Shown in pieces: positions 56,288-64,000 of a DNA stretch of 64,000 bases (the stretch's first letter is position 1; every line of letters starts with the position of its first letter). The position numbers were made by a program, and so were the translations under genes. The notes beneath the pieces were generated by a model. The model did no database searches. It had not been told where the DNA came from and saw only the letters and a program-made list of their open reading frames with translations. The DNA is from Nostoc sp. XA010 (lineage in GTDB: Bacteria; Cyanobacteriota; Cyanobacteriia; Cyanobacteriales; Nostocaceae), in NCBI RefSeq assembly GCF_020829625.1, contig NZ_JAIVFX010000003.1:186001-250000 (forward strand), in the 5' to 3' direction.

Positions 56288-56301
56288 CAACATAGCTGTT
56301 G
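56288..56301. promoter_or_regulatory. SufR operator 2 (CAAC-N6-GTTG)
   Basis: CAAC ATAGCT GTTG, embedded in the larger palindrome AAACAACA-TAGC-TGTTGTTT. Closer to sufB and likely overlapping its promoter. Spacing of 45 bp from operator 1 centre to centre, about four helical turns. Confidence 0.82.
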
Positions 56302-56430
56302 TTTTACTCTCCACCACTATTCTAGCAGCCGTGTAACCATTCCGTAACGGTAGATGGGAATCGGCTAAAGAAAGCCCGTCTCCCATCCTTATAGAGAGAT
56401 TCAAGTTCCGAACACGAGAGATTATTACTG

Positions 56431-57870
56431 ATGAGTGCCACTGTCAAAACCTTAGTCAACCAACCCTACAAGTACGGCTTTGTCACAGACATTGAGTCTG
56501 ACACCATACCGCGTGGACTAGACGAGGACGTTATCCGCTTGATCTCCTCTAAGAAGAACGAGCCGCAGTTCATGCTGGACTTTCGCCTCAGAGCTTATCG
56601 CCAGTGGCAAAAAATGACGGAACCAACTTGGCCTAATGTCAAGTATCCGCCAATTAATTATCAGGATATCATTTACTACTCAGCGCCAAAACGCAAGAAA
56701 GAAAAACTAAACAGCTTGGATGAAGTTGATCCAACCCTTTTAGAAACCTTTGAAAAGTTAGGCATTTCTCTATCTGAACAGAAGCGGCTGGCAAATGTCG
56801 CCGTTGATGCAATTTTCGATAGCGTCTCTGTCGCCACTACATTTAAAGAAAAACTAGCGGAAGATGGTGTTATTTTCTGTTCGTTTTCGGAAGCGTTGCA
56901 AGAACATCCAGAATTAATTAAAAAATATCTGGGTAGCGTCGTTCCCATAGCTGACAATTATTTTGCCGCCTTAAACGCCGCCGTATTTAGCGATGGTTCT
57001 TTTGTCTACATTCCTAAAGGCGTGAAATGCCCAATGGAACTATCTACCTACTTCCGCATCAACTCTGGTGATACGGGACAATTTGAGCGGACTTTGATTG
57101 TCGCCGAAGAAGGTAGTTATGTTTCTTACCTCGAAGGTTGCACCGCACCGATGTATGATAGCAACCAATTGCATGCAGCAGTTGTGGAACTCGTCGCTCT
57201 CGACAACGCCGAAATTAAATACTCTACTGTGCAAAACTGGTACGCTGGAGATGCTAACGGTAAAGGCGGTATTTACAACTTTGTCACCAAGCGCGGTTTG
57301 TGTCAGGGCGTAAATTCCAAGATTTCCTGGACTCAAGTAGAAACAGGTTCGGCAATTACTTGGAAATATCCTAGCTGTGTGTTGGTGGGTGATAACTCTG
57401 TGGGTGAGTTTTACTCGGTGGCGCTGACAAATCATCAGCAGCAAGCTGATACGGGTAGTAAGATGATTCACGTAGGTAAGAATACCCGCAGTACAATTAT
57501 TTCTAAAGGAATCTCCGCAGGTAATTCTAGTAATAGTTACCGGGGTTTGGTGAAAGTCAATCCGACGGCGAAAGGGGCGAGAAATTATTCTCAGTGTGAC
57601 TCAATGCTGATTGGGGATAATGCCCATGCCAACACTTTCCCTTATATTCAGGTGCAAAATAACGGTGCGAAGGTGGAGCATGAAGCTTCTACTTCTAAGA
57701 TTGGGGAAGATCAGTTATTTTACTTTGCTCAACGAGGTATTTCTTCAGAAGATGCTATCTCGATGATGATTAGCGGCTTCTGTAAGGATGTTTTCAATCA
57801 GCTACCGATGGAGTTTGCTGTGGAAGCTGATAAGTTGTTGAGTTTGAAGTTGGAAGGCAGTGTTGGATAA
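56431..57870 (+). CDS. sufB: Fe-S cluster assembly scaffold SufB
   Basis: 479 aa, normal for SufB. Highly conserved blocks: [109 protein letters not shown] and the closing [22 protein letters not shown]. Scaffold subunit of the SufBCD complex that builds Fe-S clusters in the cytoplasm. First gene of the operon. Confidence 0.98.
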   Translation: MSATVKTLVNQPYKYGFVTDIESDTIPRGLDEDVIRLISSKKNEPQFMLDFRLRAYRQWQKMTEPTWPNVKYPPINYQDIIYYSAPKRKKEKLNSLDEVDPTLLETFEKLGISLSEQKRLANVAVDAIFDSVSVATTFKEKLAEDGVIFCSFSEALQEHPELIKKYLGSVVPIADNYFAALNAAVFSDGSFVYIPKGVKCPMELSTYFRINSGDTGQFERTLIVAEEGSYVSYLEGCTAPMYDSNQLHAAVVELVALDNAEIKYSTVQNWYAGDANGKGGIYNFVTKRGLCQGVNSKISWTQVETGSAITWKYPSCVLVGDNSVGEFYSVALTNHQQQADTGSKMIHVGKNTRSTIISKGISAGNSSNSYRGLVKVNPTAKGARNYSQCDSMLIGDNAHANTFPYIQVQNNGAKVEHEASTSKIGEDQLFYFAQRGISSEDAISMMISGFCKDVFNQLPMEFAVEADKLLSLKLEGSVG

Positions 57871-57878
57871 ATGGAAGC

Positions 57879-57919
57879 AAGGATAAACACAGAACGCGGA
57901 TGCCTCTGTGTTTATCCTT
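57879..57919 (+). promoter_or_regulatory. Hairpin in the sufB-sufC spacer
   Basis: Perfect 15 bp stem AAGGATAAACACAGA / TCTGTGTTTATCCTT with an 11 base loop, starting 9 bp after the sufB stop. No T-run follows, so it is more likely an RNA stability or processing element than a terminator. Confidence 0.7.
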
Positions 57920-57962
57920 TGGAAGAATAACGAACCGCAGAGGCGCAGAGAAGGGAGAGAAG

Positions 57963-58754
57963 ATGATTATTGAAAATAGTGAAGTTGTGCTGTCAGTACG
58001 GAATCTGACGGCTAATGTTGATGGGACACCGATTTTGAAAGGTGTGAATCTGGAGGTGCGATCAGGTGAAATTCATGCGATTATGGGACCGAATGGTTCT
58101 GGTAAGAGTACCTTTTCTAAGGTGTTGGCTGGGCATCCGGCGTATGAGGTAACTGGCGGTGAGGTGATTTTCCAGGGGCAAAATTTGTTGGAGTTGGAAC
58201 CGGAAGAACGCGCTAGAAGTGGTGTGTTTTTGGCGTTTCAGTATCCGTTAGAAATTCCCGGTGTGAGCAATTTGGATTTCTTGCGGGTGGCGTACAATTC
58301 CCGGCGCAAGGCGCAAGGTTTAGAGGAAATAGACGCTTTTGATTTTGATGATTTGATTGAGGAAAAGCTGGATGTGGTGAAGATGAATCCCAGTTTTCTC
58401 AGTCGGAGTTTGAATGAAGGATTTTCTGGTGGTGAGAAAAAGCGGAATGAAATTCTGCAAATGGCGTTGCTGGAACCAAAGTTAGGAATTTTGGATGAAA
58501 CTGATTCGGGTTTGGATATTGACGCGCTCCGAATTGTGGCGAATGGGGTAAATCAACTGGCAACTCCAGAAAATTCTACAATTTTGATTACTCACTACCA
58601 ACGCTTACTCGATTATATTGTGCCTGATTTTGTGCATGTGATGGCACAGGGGCAGATTATCACGAGTGGTGGTAAAGAACTGGCGCTGGAATTAGAGTCT
58701 CGCGGTTATGACTGGGTGCTAGAAGAATTTGCAGCTGCTGAGGTGGGTGTGTAA
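57963..58754 (+). CDS. sufC: Fe-S cluster assembly ATPase SufC
   Basis: 263 aa from ATG 57963, preceded by GGGAGAG as ribosome-binding site; an upstream ATG at 57900 would add a tail encoded by repeat DNA. Walker [10 protein letters not shown] at 42-50, [43 protein letters not shown]-type ATPase of the SufBCD complex. Its TAA overlaps the sufD ATG by one base, so the two are translationally coupled. Confidence 0.97.
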   Translation: MIIENSEVVLSVRNLTANVDGTPILKGVNLEVRSGEIHAIMGPNGSGKSTFSKVLAGHPAYEVTGGEVIFQGQNLLELEPEERARSGVFLAFQYPLEIPGVSNLDFLRVAYNSRRKAQGLEEIDAFDFDDLIEEKLDVVKMNPSFLSRSLNEGFSGGEKKRNEILQMALLEPKLGILDETDSGLDIDALRIVANGVNQLATPENSTILITHYQRLLDYIVPDFVHVMAQGQIITSGGKELALELESRGYDWVLEEFAAAEVGV

Positions 58755-60124
58755 TGAATATTCAAGTATCTCCTAGTGCAATACCTAATTCAAATGCAGT
58801 CAGTTTGACATCAATGTTAGATAGAGATGATTATCTGACTGGGTTGTTAAATCAAGTAACGGCAACTAAAACAGAAGGTTGGTTGCAGGAATTAAGCCAA
58901 AGTGCTGCTAATTGGGTACGCCACTCGATTATCCCGACTACCCGCGAGGAAGAATGGCGATTTACTGATTTGTCGTCTCTACGAAAGGTGCAATTTAATG
59001 TAGAGGCGGGAAATTTTGCGTCTCTAGAATTTAATATTTTGCCAGAAGCGGCTAATAGTCGTTTGGTATTTGTGAATGGCGTTTATGCGCCGGAGTTATC
59101 AGCAGTTTCAGATTTACCATCTGGAATTGTGGTGAGTAATTTGGCTGGTTTGTCTGTGGTTGAGCAGCAAGCTGTACAGCAGTATTTAGCTCAAGCTGAG
59201 GGAGCGCAAGAAGTTTTTACTGCTCTCAATACGGCTGGGATAACTGATGCAGCTGTGGTGTGGGTGAAGAAGAATGTGGTAGTCGAAACGCCAATTCATT
59301 TGGTGTTTATTTCGGTTGCGGGGGAAACTGCGACGATTTCGCAGCCGCGTTGTTTGGTGGTGGCGGAAAGTGGTTCGCAAGTGACGTTGGTTGAAGAGTA
59401 TACGAACCGCAGAGGCGTAGAGAGCGCAGAGAAAGAAGTTTACTTAACTAACGCGGTTACGGAAGTTTGGGTTGGTGACAATGCCCAAGTGAGTCATACT
59501 AGGGTTGAGCGAGAAGGTGCAGAGGCTTTTCATATTGGGAAAACTGCGATCGCACAGGCTCGTGATAGTCGATATACTTGTCATGCCATAACTTTAGGTG
59601 CGAAGTTGTCACGGCACAATTTGGAAATTTTGCAAACTGGTGAGCAGACACAAACTACTCTCAATGGTTTGACGATAATTTCTGGTAAGCAGTTGTCTGA
59701 TACTCACAGTGCGATTGCACTCAACTATCCCCACGGTACAAGTGACCAATTGCATAAATGTATTGTAGGCGATCGCGCTCATGCGGTGTTCAATGGTAAA
59801 GTTTTTGTACCCAAACTAGCGCAGTTAACAAATGCATCCCAGTTGAATCGCAATTTGCTGCTATCATCGAAAGCCAGAGTTGATACCAAACCCCAATTGG
59901 AAATTACTGCGGATAATGTAAAGTGCGCCCACGGTGCTACCGTTAGCCAATTAGAAGATGATGAAATATTTTATCTGCAAAGTCGGGGAATTGATGAAAA
60001 CGATGCTCGGAAGTTGTTAATTAACGCCTTCGCTGCTGAAGTTATCAACAAAATAGCGATTCCCTCTCTGCGAGAAATCCTTTTAAACACAGTGAATAAT
60101 CTCAAGTCCCTGACTAATGAGTAA
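58754..60124 (+). CDS. sufD: Fe-S cluster assembly protein SufD
   Basis: 456 aa. N-terminal helical region then the SufB/D beta-helix domain ([81 protein letters not shown], [26 protein letters not shown]). Residues around 217-227 ([11 protein letters not shown]) are encoded by a copy of the dispersed GAACCGCAGAGGCG repeat (59404-59436) inserted in frame between conserved segments. Confidence 0.97.
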   Translation: MNIQVSPSAIPNSNAVSLTSMLDRDDYLTGLLNQVTATKTEGWLQELSQSAANWVRHSIIPTTREEEWRFTDLSSLRKVQFNVEAGNFASLEFNILPEAANSRLVFVNGVYAPELSAVSDLPSGIVVSNLAGLSVVEQQAVQQYLAQAEGAQEVFTALNTAGITDAAVVWVKKNVVVETPIHLVFISVAGETATISQPRCLVVAESGSQVTLVEEYTNRRGVESAEKEVYLTNAVTEVWVGDNAQVSHTRVEREGAEAFHIGKTAIAQARDSRYTCHAITLGAKLSRHNLEILQTGEQTQTTLNGLTIISGKQLSDTHSAIALNYPHGTSDQLHKCIVGDRAHAVFNGKVFVPKLAQLTNASQLNRNLLLSSKARVDTKPQLEITADNVKCAHGATVSQLEDDEIFYLQSRGIDENDARKLLINAFAAEVINKIAIPSLREILLNTVNNLKSLTNE

Positions 60125-60138
60125 TAACTAATCTACCA

Positions 60139-61401
60139 ATGACTTTTACTCCTACCAAAACCCTTGCTGATAAAGTTCGCGCTGACTTCCCGATATTGCA
60201 TCAGGAAGTCAATGAGAAACCCTTGGTTTATCTCGATAACGCTGCGACATCGCAAAAGCCTTTGTTTGTACTAAATACCTTGCGGGATTATTACGAGCAA
60301 TATAATGCTAACGTGCATCGAGGTGCCCATTCCCTGAGTGCTAAAGCTACCGATGCTTATGAAGGTGCTAGAGATAAAATTGCCAAATTCATCAATGCTG
60401 CATCGCGTCAGGAAATTGTCTACACTCGCAACGCAAGTGAAGCGATTAACCTAGTCGCTTATAGCTGGGGAATGAATAATTTGCAGCCGGGAGATGAAAT
60501 TATTCTTTCGGTGATGGAACACCACAGTAATATTGTACCTTGGCAATTGATTGCACAAAAAACGGGTGCAGTACTTAAGTTTGTCGAATTAACACCAGAA
60601 GAAAGTTTTGATTTAGAACAGTTTAAAAAGCTGATTTCTGAGAAAACTAAGCTGGTGTCGGTGGTGCATATTTCTAATACTTTGGGTTGCATTAACCCAG
60701 TGGAAGAAATTGGTGCGATCGCACACAGCTACGGTGCTAAATTCTTAGTTGATGCTTGCCAGAGTGTTCCCCACTATCCTGTGGATGTGCAGAAGATAGA
60801 TTGTGATTGGTTGGTAGCTTCCGGTCATAAAATGTGCGCTCCAACTGGGATAGGATTTCTGTATGGCAAGTTGGAATTGTTGGAATCAATGCCACCATTT
60901 TTTGGTGGTGGTGAGATGATTGCAGAAGTGTATTTAGACCATTCAACTTATGCAGAATTACCGCATAAATTTGAAGCTGGTACACCTGCAATTGGAGAAG
61001 CGATCGCACTTGGTGCTGCAATAGATTATCTTAGCAGTATCGGCATGGATAAAATTCACGCCTACGAAGCAGAATTAACAGCTTATTTGTTCCAACAATT
61101 AGAGCAAATTCCCCAAATTAGAATTTACGGCCCCAAACCAAATGCTAAAGGCGAAGGGAGAGCCGCTCTTGCGTCGTTCACCGCCGGAGAAGTTCACGCT
61201 AACGACTTATCTACATTATTAGATCAAGAAGGCGTTGCTATCCGTTCTGGACACCACTGTACTCAACCATTACACCGTTACTTAGGACTTCCTGCAACCG
61301 CACGAGCAAGTCTATCTTTCTACAACACCCGCGAGGAAATTGATATTTTCATCAAAGCACTGAAAGAAACTCTCGACTTTTTTGCAGGTTTCCTTGCTTA
61401 A
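60139..61401 (+). CDS. sufS: Cysteine desulfurase SufS
   Basis: 420 aa, type II cysteine desulfurase (aminotransferase class V). PLP-binding lysine K231 in [11 protein letters not shown], catalytic cysteine C374 in [12 protein letters not shown], and conserved [37 protein letters not shown]-like [13 protein letters not shown]. Provides sulfur from cysteine to the SufBCD scaffold. Last gene of the suf operon, 14 bp after sufD. Confidence 0.98.
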   Translation: MTFTPTKTLADKVRADFPILHQEVNEKPLVYLDNAATSQKPLFVLNTLRDYYEQYNANVHRGAHSLSAKATDAYEGARDKIAKFINAASRQEIVYTRNASEAINLVAYSWGMNNLQPGDEIILSVMEHHSNIVPWQLIAQKTGAVLKFVELTPEESFDLEQFKKLISEKTKLVSVVHISNTLGCINPVEEIGAIAHSYGAKFLVDACQSVPHYPVDVQKIDCDWLVASGHKMCAPTGIGFLYGKLELLESMPPFFGGGEMIAEVYLDHSTYAELPHKFEAGTPAIGEAIALGAAIDYLSSIGMDKIHAYEAELTAYLFQQLEQIPQIRIYGPKPNAKGEGRAALASFTAGEVHANDLSTLLDQEGVAIRSGHHCTQPLHRYLGLPATARASLSFYNTREEIDIFIKALKETLDFFAGFLA

Positions 61402-61423
61402 AGTTACAAAATATTTAGATACT

Positions 61424-61471
61424 AATTGTGCCAATTATCAGCAATATATCTTGCTAATAGTTGGCACAATT
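61424..61471 (+). terminator. Terminator hairpin of the suf operon
   Basis: AATTGTGCCAA (61424-61434) pairs with TTGGCACAATT (61461-61471); further pairing of TTATCAGCAA with TTGCTAATAG inside. Followed by TAATTATCT, a weak T-run. It lies 22 bp after sufS. Confidence 0.65.
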
Positions 61472-61624
61472 TAATTATCTGGATTATTTATAGATAAACT
61501 AAAGTTTTTGAAACTTCCTTTCTTGGTCAAATGGTTGAAATTGACTTGAGCGAATATTATATTAATTACATAGGTAAAATTATCAGGATTTTATCTAACA
61601 TCCTGACAGAAAAAGTATTGTAAT

Positions 61625-62257
61625 ATGCTTGTCAAGTCAACGCCTGCGGAACAAAGAACAGTCTTACACAACGTTAGCTGGGAAACCTTTGAAGCCTTAC
61701 TCAGAGATACAGGTGAAGATAGAGGTTCTCGGTTTGCTTACGACTGTGGCACTTTAGAAATCATGACTCCACTTTTTGAACACGAAAATCCTAAAATTCA
61801 CTTTGACCGATTGATATTCGCTTTAGCGGTGGAATTAAAAACTAAAATTAGAAGTGCTGGTTCTACAACATTAAAACGTAAAACAATAACAAAGGGAATA
61901 GAACCCGATACTTGCTATTATATTCAAAATGAGCCAGCAATTAGAGGTAAGCAAGAATTAGATTTAAAAACAGACCCAGCACCGGATTTAGCAGTTGAAA
62001 TTGATATTACTAGCAGTTCTGTTAATAAGCTTAATATTTATGCGGCTTTAGGTGTAGCAGAATTATGGAGATATGACGGTGAAGTTTTAAAATTTTATCA
62101 ACTAATAGAAAGCGAATATATTGAGATTAAGTTGAGTATAGCTTTTTCTTTAATTTCTGTTAGTGATATAAATAGATTTATCCAGCAAAGTAAAACTATG
62201 GATGAAATTGATCTGGTGCAATCCTTCAGCGCTTGGTTGCGTGGAAAGATAGTTTAA
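61625..62257 (+). CDS. Uma2 family endonuclease-like protein (copy 1)
   Basis: 210 aa, PD-(D/E)xK fold of the Uma2/DUF820 family abundant in cyanobacteria: WETFEALLRDTGEDRGSRFAYDCGTLEIM, EPDTCYYIQNE, PAPDLAVEIDITSSS, LGVAELWRYDGEVLKFY. Active-site residues (PD, E-I-D) are present. The next gene is a close paralog, so a tandem duplication occurred here. Biological role of the family is unclear. Confidence 0.88.
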   Translation: MLVKSTPAEQRTVLHNVSWETFEALLRDTGEDRGSRFAYDCGTLEIMTPLFEHENPKIHFDRLIFALAVELKTKIRSAGSTTLKRKTITKGIEPDTCYYIQNEPAIRGKQELDLKTDPAPDLAVEIDITSSSVNKLNIYAALGVAELWRYDGEVLKFYQLIESEYIEIKLSIAFSLISVSDINRFIQQSKTMDEIDLVQSFSAWLRGKIV

Positions 62258-62270
62258 AATCATAAATTAA

Positions 62271-62298
62271 TTACGAATTACGAATTACGAATTACGAA
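62271..62298. repeat. Four tandem copies of TTACGAA
   Basis: 7 bp unit TTACGAA repeated four times between the two Uma2-like genes, another STRR class. Confidence 0.85.
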
Positions 62299-62308
62299 TT
62301 ATTTTAAT

Positions 62309-62941
62309 ATGCTTGTTAAGTCAACGGTTGCTGAACAAAGAACAGTGCTACATAACATTAGCTGGGAAACCTTTGAAGCCTTGTTGAAAGATACAGGTGA
62401 AGATAGAGGTTCTCGGTTTGTTTATGATTGCGGTGTTTTAGAAATTATGACTCCACTTTTTGAACACGAAAACCCCAAAATTCAATTTGACCGTTTTATT
62501 CTAGTCTTAGCTGAAGAATTAGGAATTGAAATTAGAAGCGCGGGTTCTACAACATTGAAGCGGAAAATATCTAAGCAGGGAATAGAACCAGATACTTGCT
62601 ATTATATCCAGAATGAACTAGCTATTAGGGGTAAGCAAACTTTAGATTTAGAAAATGATCCGCCGCCTGACTTAGCAATTGAGATTGACATTACCAGCAG
62701 TTCAGTTAATAAATTGGGGATTTATTCAGCGTTGGGTGTAACTGAACTTTGGAGATATGATGGGCAACATTTAAAATTTTATCAGTTGATAGAAGGGCAA
62801 TATGTCGAGTGTAAGTTTAGTATTGCCTTTTCTATAATATCGGTGACTGAGATCAGCAGATTTATTGAGCAGAGTAAAAGTATGGGGGAAATTGCTTTAC
62901 TCAAATCCTTTCGCTGTTGGGTCAAGGATAAAATAAGATAG
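62309..62941 (+). CDS. Uma2 family endonuclease-like protein (copy 2)
   Basis: 210 aa, same length and about 75 percent identity by eye to the upstream copy; both begin MLVKSTxAEQRTVLHN. Conserved PD and EID residues retained, so both may be functional. Stop at 62941 is directly next to the stop of the convergent HNH gene. Confidence 0.88.
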   Translation: MLVKSTVAEQRTVLHNISWETFEALLKDTGEDRGSRFVYDCGVLEIMTPLFEHENPKIQFDRFILVLAEELGIEIRSAGSTTLKRKISKQGIEPDTCYYIQNELAIRGKQTLDLENDPPPDLAIEIDITSSSVNKLGIYSALGVTELWRYDGQHLKFYQLIEGQYVECKFSIAFSIISVTEISRFIEQSKSMGEIALLKSFRCWVKDKIR

Positions 62942-63808
62942 TTATTTATAAATTATGAAATAATCTTTTCCATTAATTTTTACAAGACGTTTATTGTTCT
63001 CTTTATCTTGAATTGGTTCTACTTGGGCATAATGTAGCATTCTATGATGATTGGGACATAAAATAACAACATTATTTTCGTCTTGCGAACCTTCGTGAGA
63101 TAAAAGATTTAAATGATGTGCTTCCGAATAAAAGCCTCCATTGTTTTTCATAAACCTAAACCCACAATTTTCAAATTGGCAGCAATTATTGTATTTATTT
63201 TTAATTTTTAATACTATCTGTTGAACCCTTTTTATTCTTTTTATCAAAACTTCTTCTATCTCGTTCTTCAGTTCGGGGTAATCTTCAAGAAAATTATTTT
63301 TTATTTTTTGGTATTCTCTTGTATTAATTGCTTCTAATATTTCTTGAGGATGTTTAAATTCATAAATAGCTGGAGGAAGGCGACTTTTTTGTATTTTTTC
63401 ATTAAGATATTCTAATTCTAAAGGTTCACCTAAAATATTATTACAACTCCATCTGCCTATAACAGTACGTTCTTTTGTGCTATCACTTCGTTCAGTTATA
63501 TCAGTATTTGCAAAACACCACCACAACTTTTTTTCAAAAATAGTTATCCATAAAGTATTTTCATCAGATACATAAAAATTGCTAATTTGCTTACAACGTT
63601 TAACCACTTTATTTTTAGTGAAATATTTCTTTAATTCTTCTTCAACTTCACTCCATTTATTCTTTGACTTACACTCAAGACAAAGTTGATGAGATACTTC
63701 TATGTGTCCTAAACGAATAGTATTATCTGTATAAATGCAATCCTTACGCCATTTATTATCTGGCCCAAGATTTATATATAAAATTTTATTGGGAGTAATT
63801 TTCATCAT
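62942..63808 (-). CDS. HNH endonuclease
   Basis: 288 aa. The C-terminal quarter is a zinc-type HNH domain: CQFENCGFRF, SEAHHLNLLSHEGSQDENNVVILCPNHHRMLHY. The N-terminal about 200 residues are of no recognised family and are rich in Lys/Asn, with several cysteines (LCLECKSKNKW). The base composition is more AT-rich than the suf genes, which suggests a mobile or accessory origin. Could be part of a restriction or other DNA-targeting module, but no methyltransferase is visible nearby. Confidence 0.83.
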   Translation of the reverse strand: MMKITPNKILYINLGPDNKWRKDCIYTDNTIRLGHIEVSHQLCLECKSKNKWSEVEEELKKYFTKNKVVKRCKQISNFYVSDENTLWITIFEKKLWWCFANTDITERSDSTKERTVIGRWSCNNILGEPLELEYLNEKIQKSRLPPAIYEFKHPQEILEAINTREYQKIKNNFLEDYPELKNEIEEVLIKRIKRVQQIVLKIKNKYNNCCQFENCGFRFMKNNGGFYSEAHHLNLLSHEGSQDENNVVILCPNHHRMLHYAQVEPIQDKENNKRLVKINGKDYFIIYK

Positions 63809-63833
63809 CTGCTCTATTAGTCAAAAATTATAA

Positions 63834-64000
63834 AGTGTATCTGAACGTATACAGCTTGCCGAGGATTTATGGGACAGCATTCTTACCACACCCGATGAAG
63901 TTCCTCCCAACTATGAGCAAAAACGAGAATTAGATAGAGGCTTGGAGATGCATCGCCAAAACCCAAACCAAGGTTCAACCTGGCAATCCGTGAAGCAAAG
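63834..64000 (+). pseudogene. 5'-truncated addiction-module antitoxin, cut by window
   Basis: The frame SERIQLAEDLWDSILTTPDE, VPPNYEQKRELDRGLEMHRQ and QGSTWQSVKQ is the C-terminal two thirds of the small antitoxins of the addiction-module type (about 75 aa). There is a stop at 63831-63833 and no start codon before SERIQ, so the N-terminal dozen residues are missing. The gene continues beyond the window; a RelE/ParE-like toxin would be expected just after it. Interpretation from sequence only. Confidence 0.65.

Noticed and set aside
1..64000. tRNA, rRNA and CRISPR arrays
   Set aside because: I looked for tRNA-like cloverleaf motifs (GGTTCGAATCC type), rRNA segments and spaced direct repeats and saw none, though a covariance search was not possible.

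Overview
The window comes from a filamentous, Nostoc/Anabaena-type cyanobacterium. The evidence is psbO, a Nostoc-like ftsZ with a long N-terminal extension, the sufR/sufBCDS locus, a group 3 sigma factor of the SigF type, many GCGATCGC (HIP1) octamers, heptanucleotide tandem repeats such as CCCCTGC and AAAAGTC, and PEP-CTERM surface proteins. Gene density is moderate, and many intergenic gaps hold repeats, hairpins and gene remnants.

Layout. (1) 1-4448, minus strand: a sugar-type ABC importer operon (binding protein, two permeases, ATPase cut by the window edge) with a 6 x 21 bp tandem repeat between the binding protein and the first permease. (2) 4831-21218: what looks like an exopolysaccharide/cellulose locus. 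It has a BcsC-like outer-membrane barrel, a large hybrid histidine kinase, a partner-switching set (anti-sigma-like kinase, REC-PP2C phosphatase, STAS antagonist), a cellulose synthase broken by a 130 bp insertion element, DUF3131 proteins and a truncated GH26 glycosidase. (3) 21773-24466: two tandem parallel beta-helix genes, one with an internal deletion, then about 1.2 kb of gene-poor DNA with an IS66-type transposase remnant. (4) 25706-33930: housekeeping genes hflX, a PEP-CTERM protein, a glutaredoxin, gshB, ftsZ and ftsQ. (5) 34633-41093: a two-gene STAND-type NTPase/WD40 system. (6) 42198-45830: psbO, sigF and a small lipoprotein operon. (7) 46271-55411: a second, double-core hybrid kinase, an orphan ABC ATPase, a TPR protein and small membrane/unknown proteins including a SemiSWEET. 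(8) 55497-61401: sufR divergent from sufBCDS, with two SufR operators readable between them. (9) 61625-64000: accessory right edge with two tandem Uma2 endonuclease-like genes, an HNH endonuclease and a 5'-truncated antitoxin.

The most interesting observations are: a miniature element (14 bp inverted ends, 8 bp target duplication) whose removal restores the cesA reading frame exactly; a 106-107 bp dispersed element in three copies, one of which supplies the ftsQ stop codon; repeat DNA translated into protein (C-terminus of the sugar-binding protein, an insertion in SufD); complementary decay of tandem beta-helix paralogs; and the STAND/AAA gene pair, a plausible but untested conflict or signalling system. 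All functions are inferred from reading the sequence. No database search was run.
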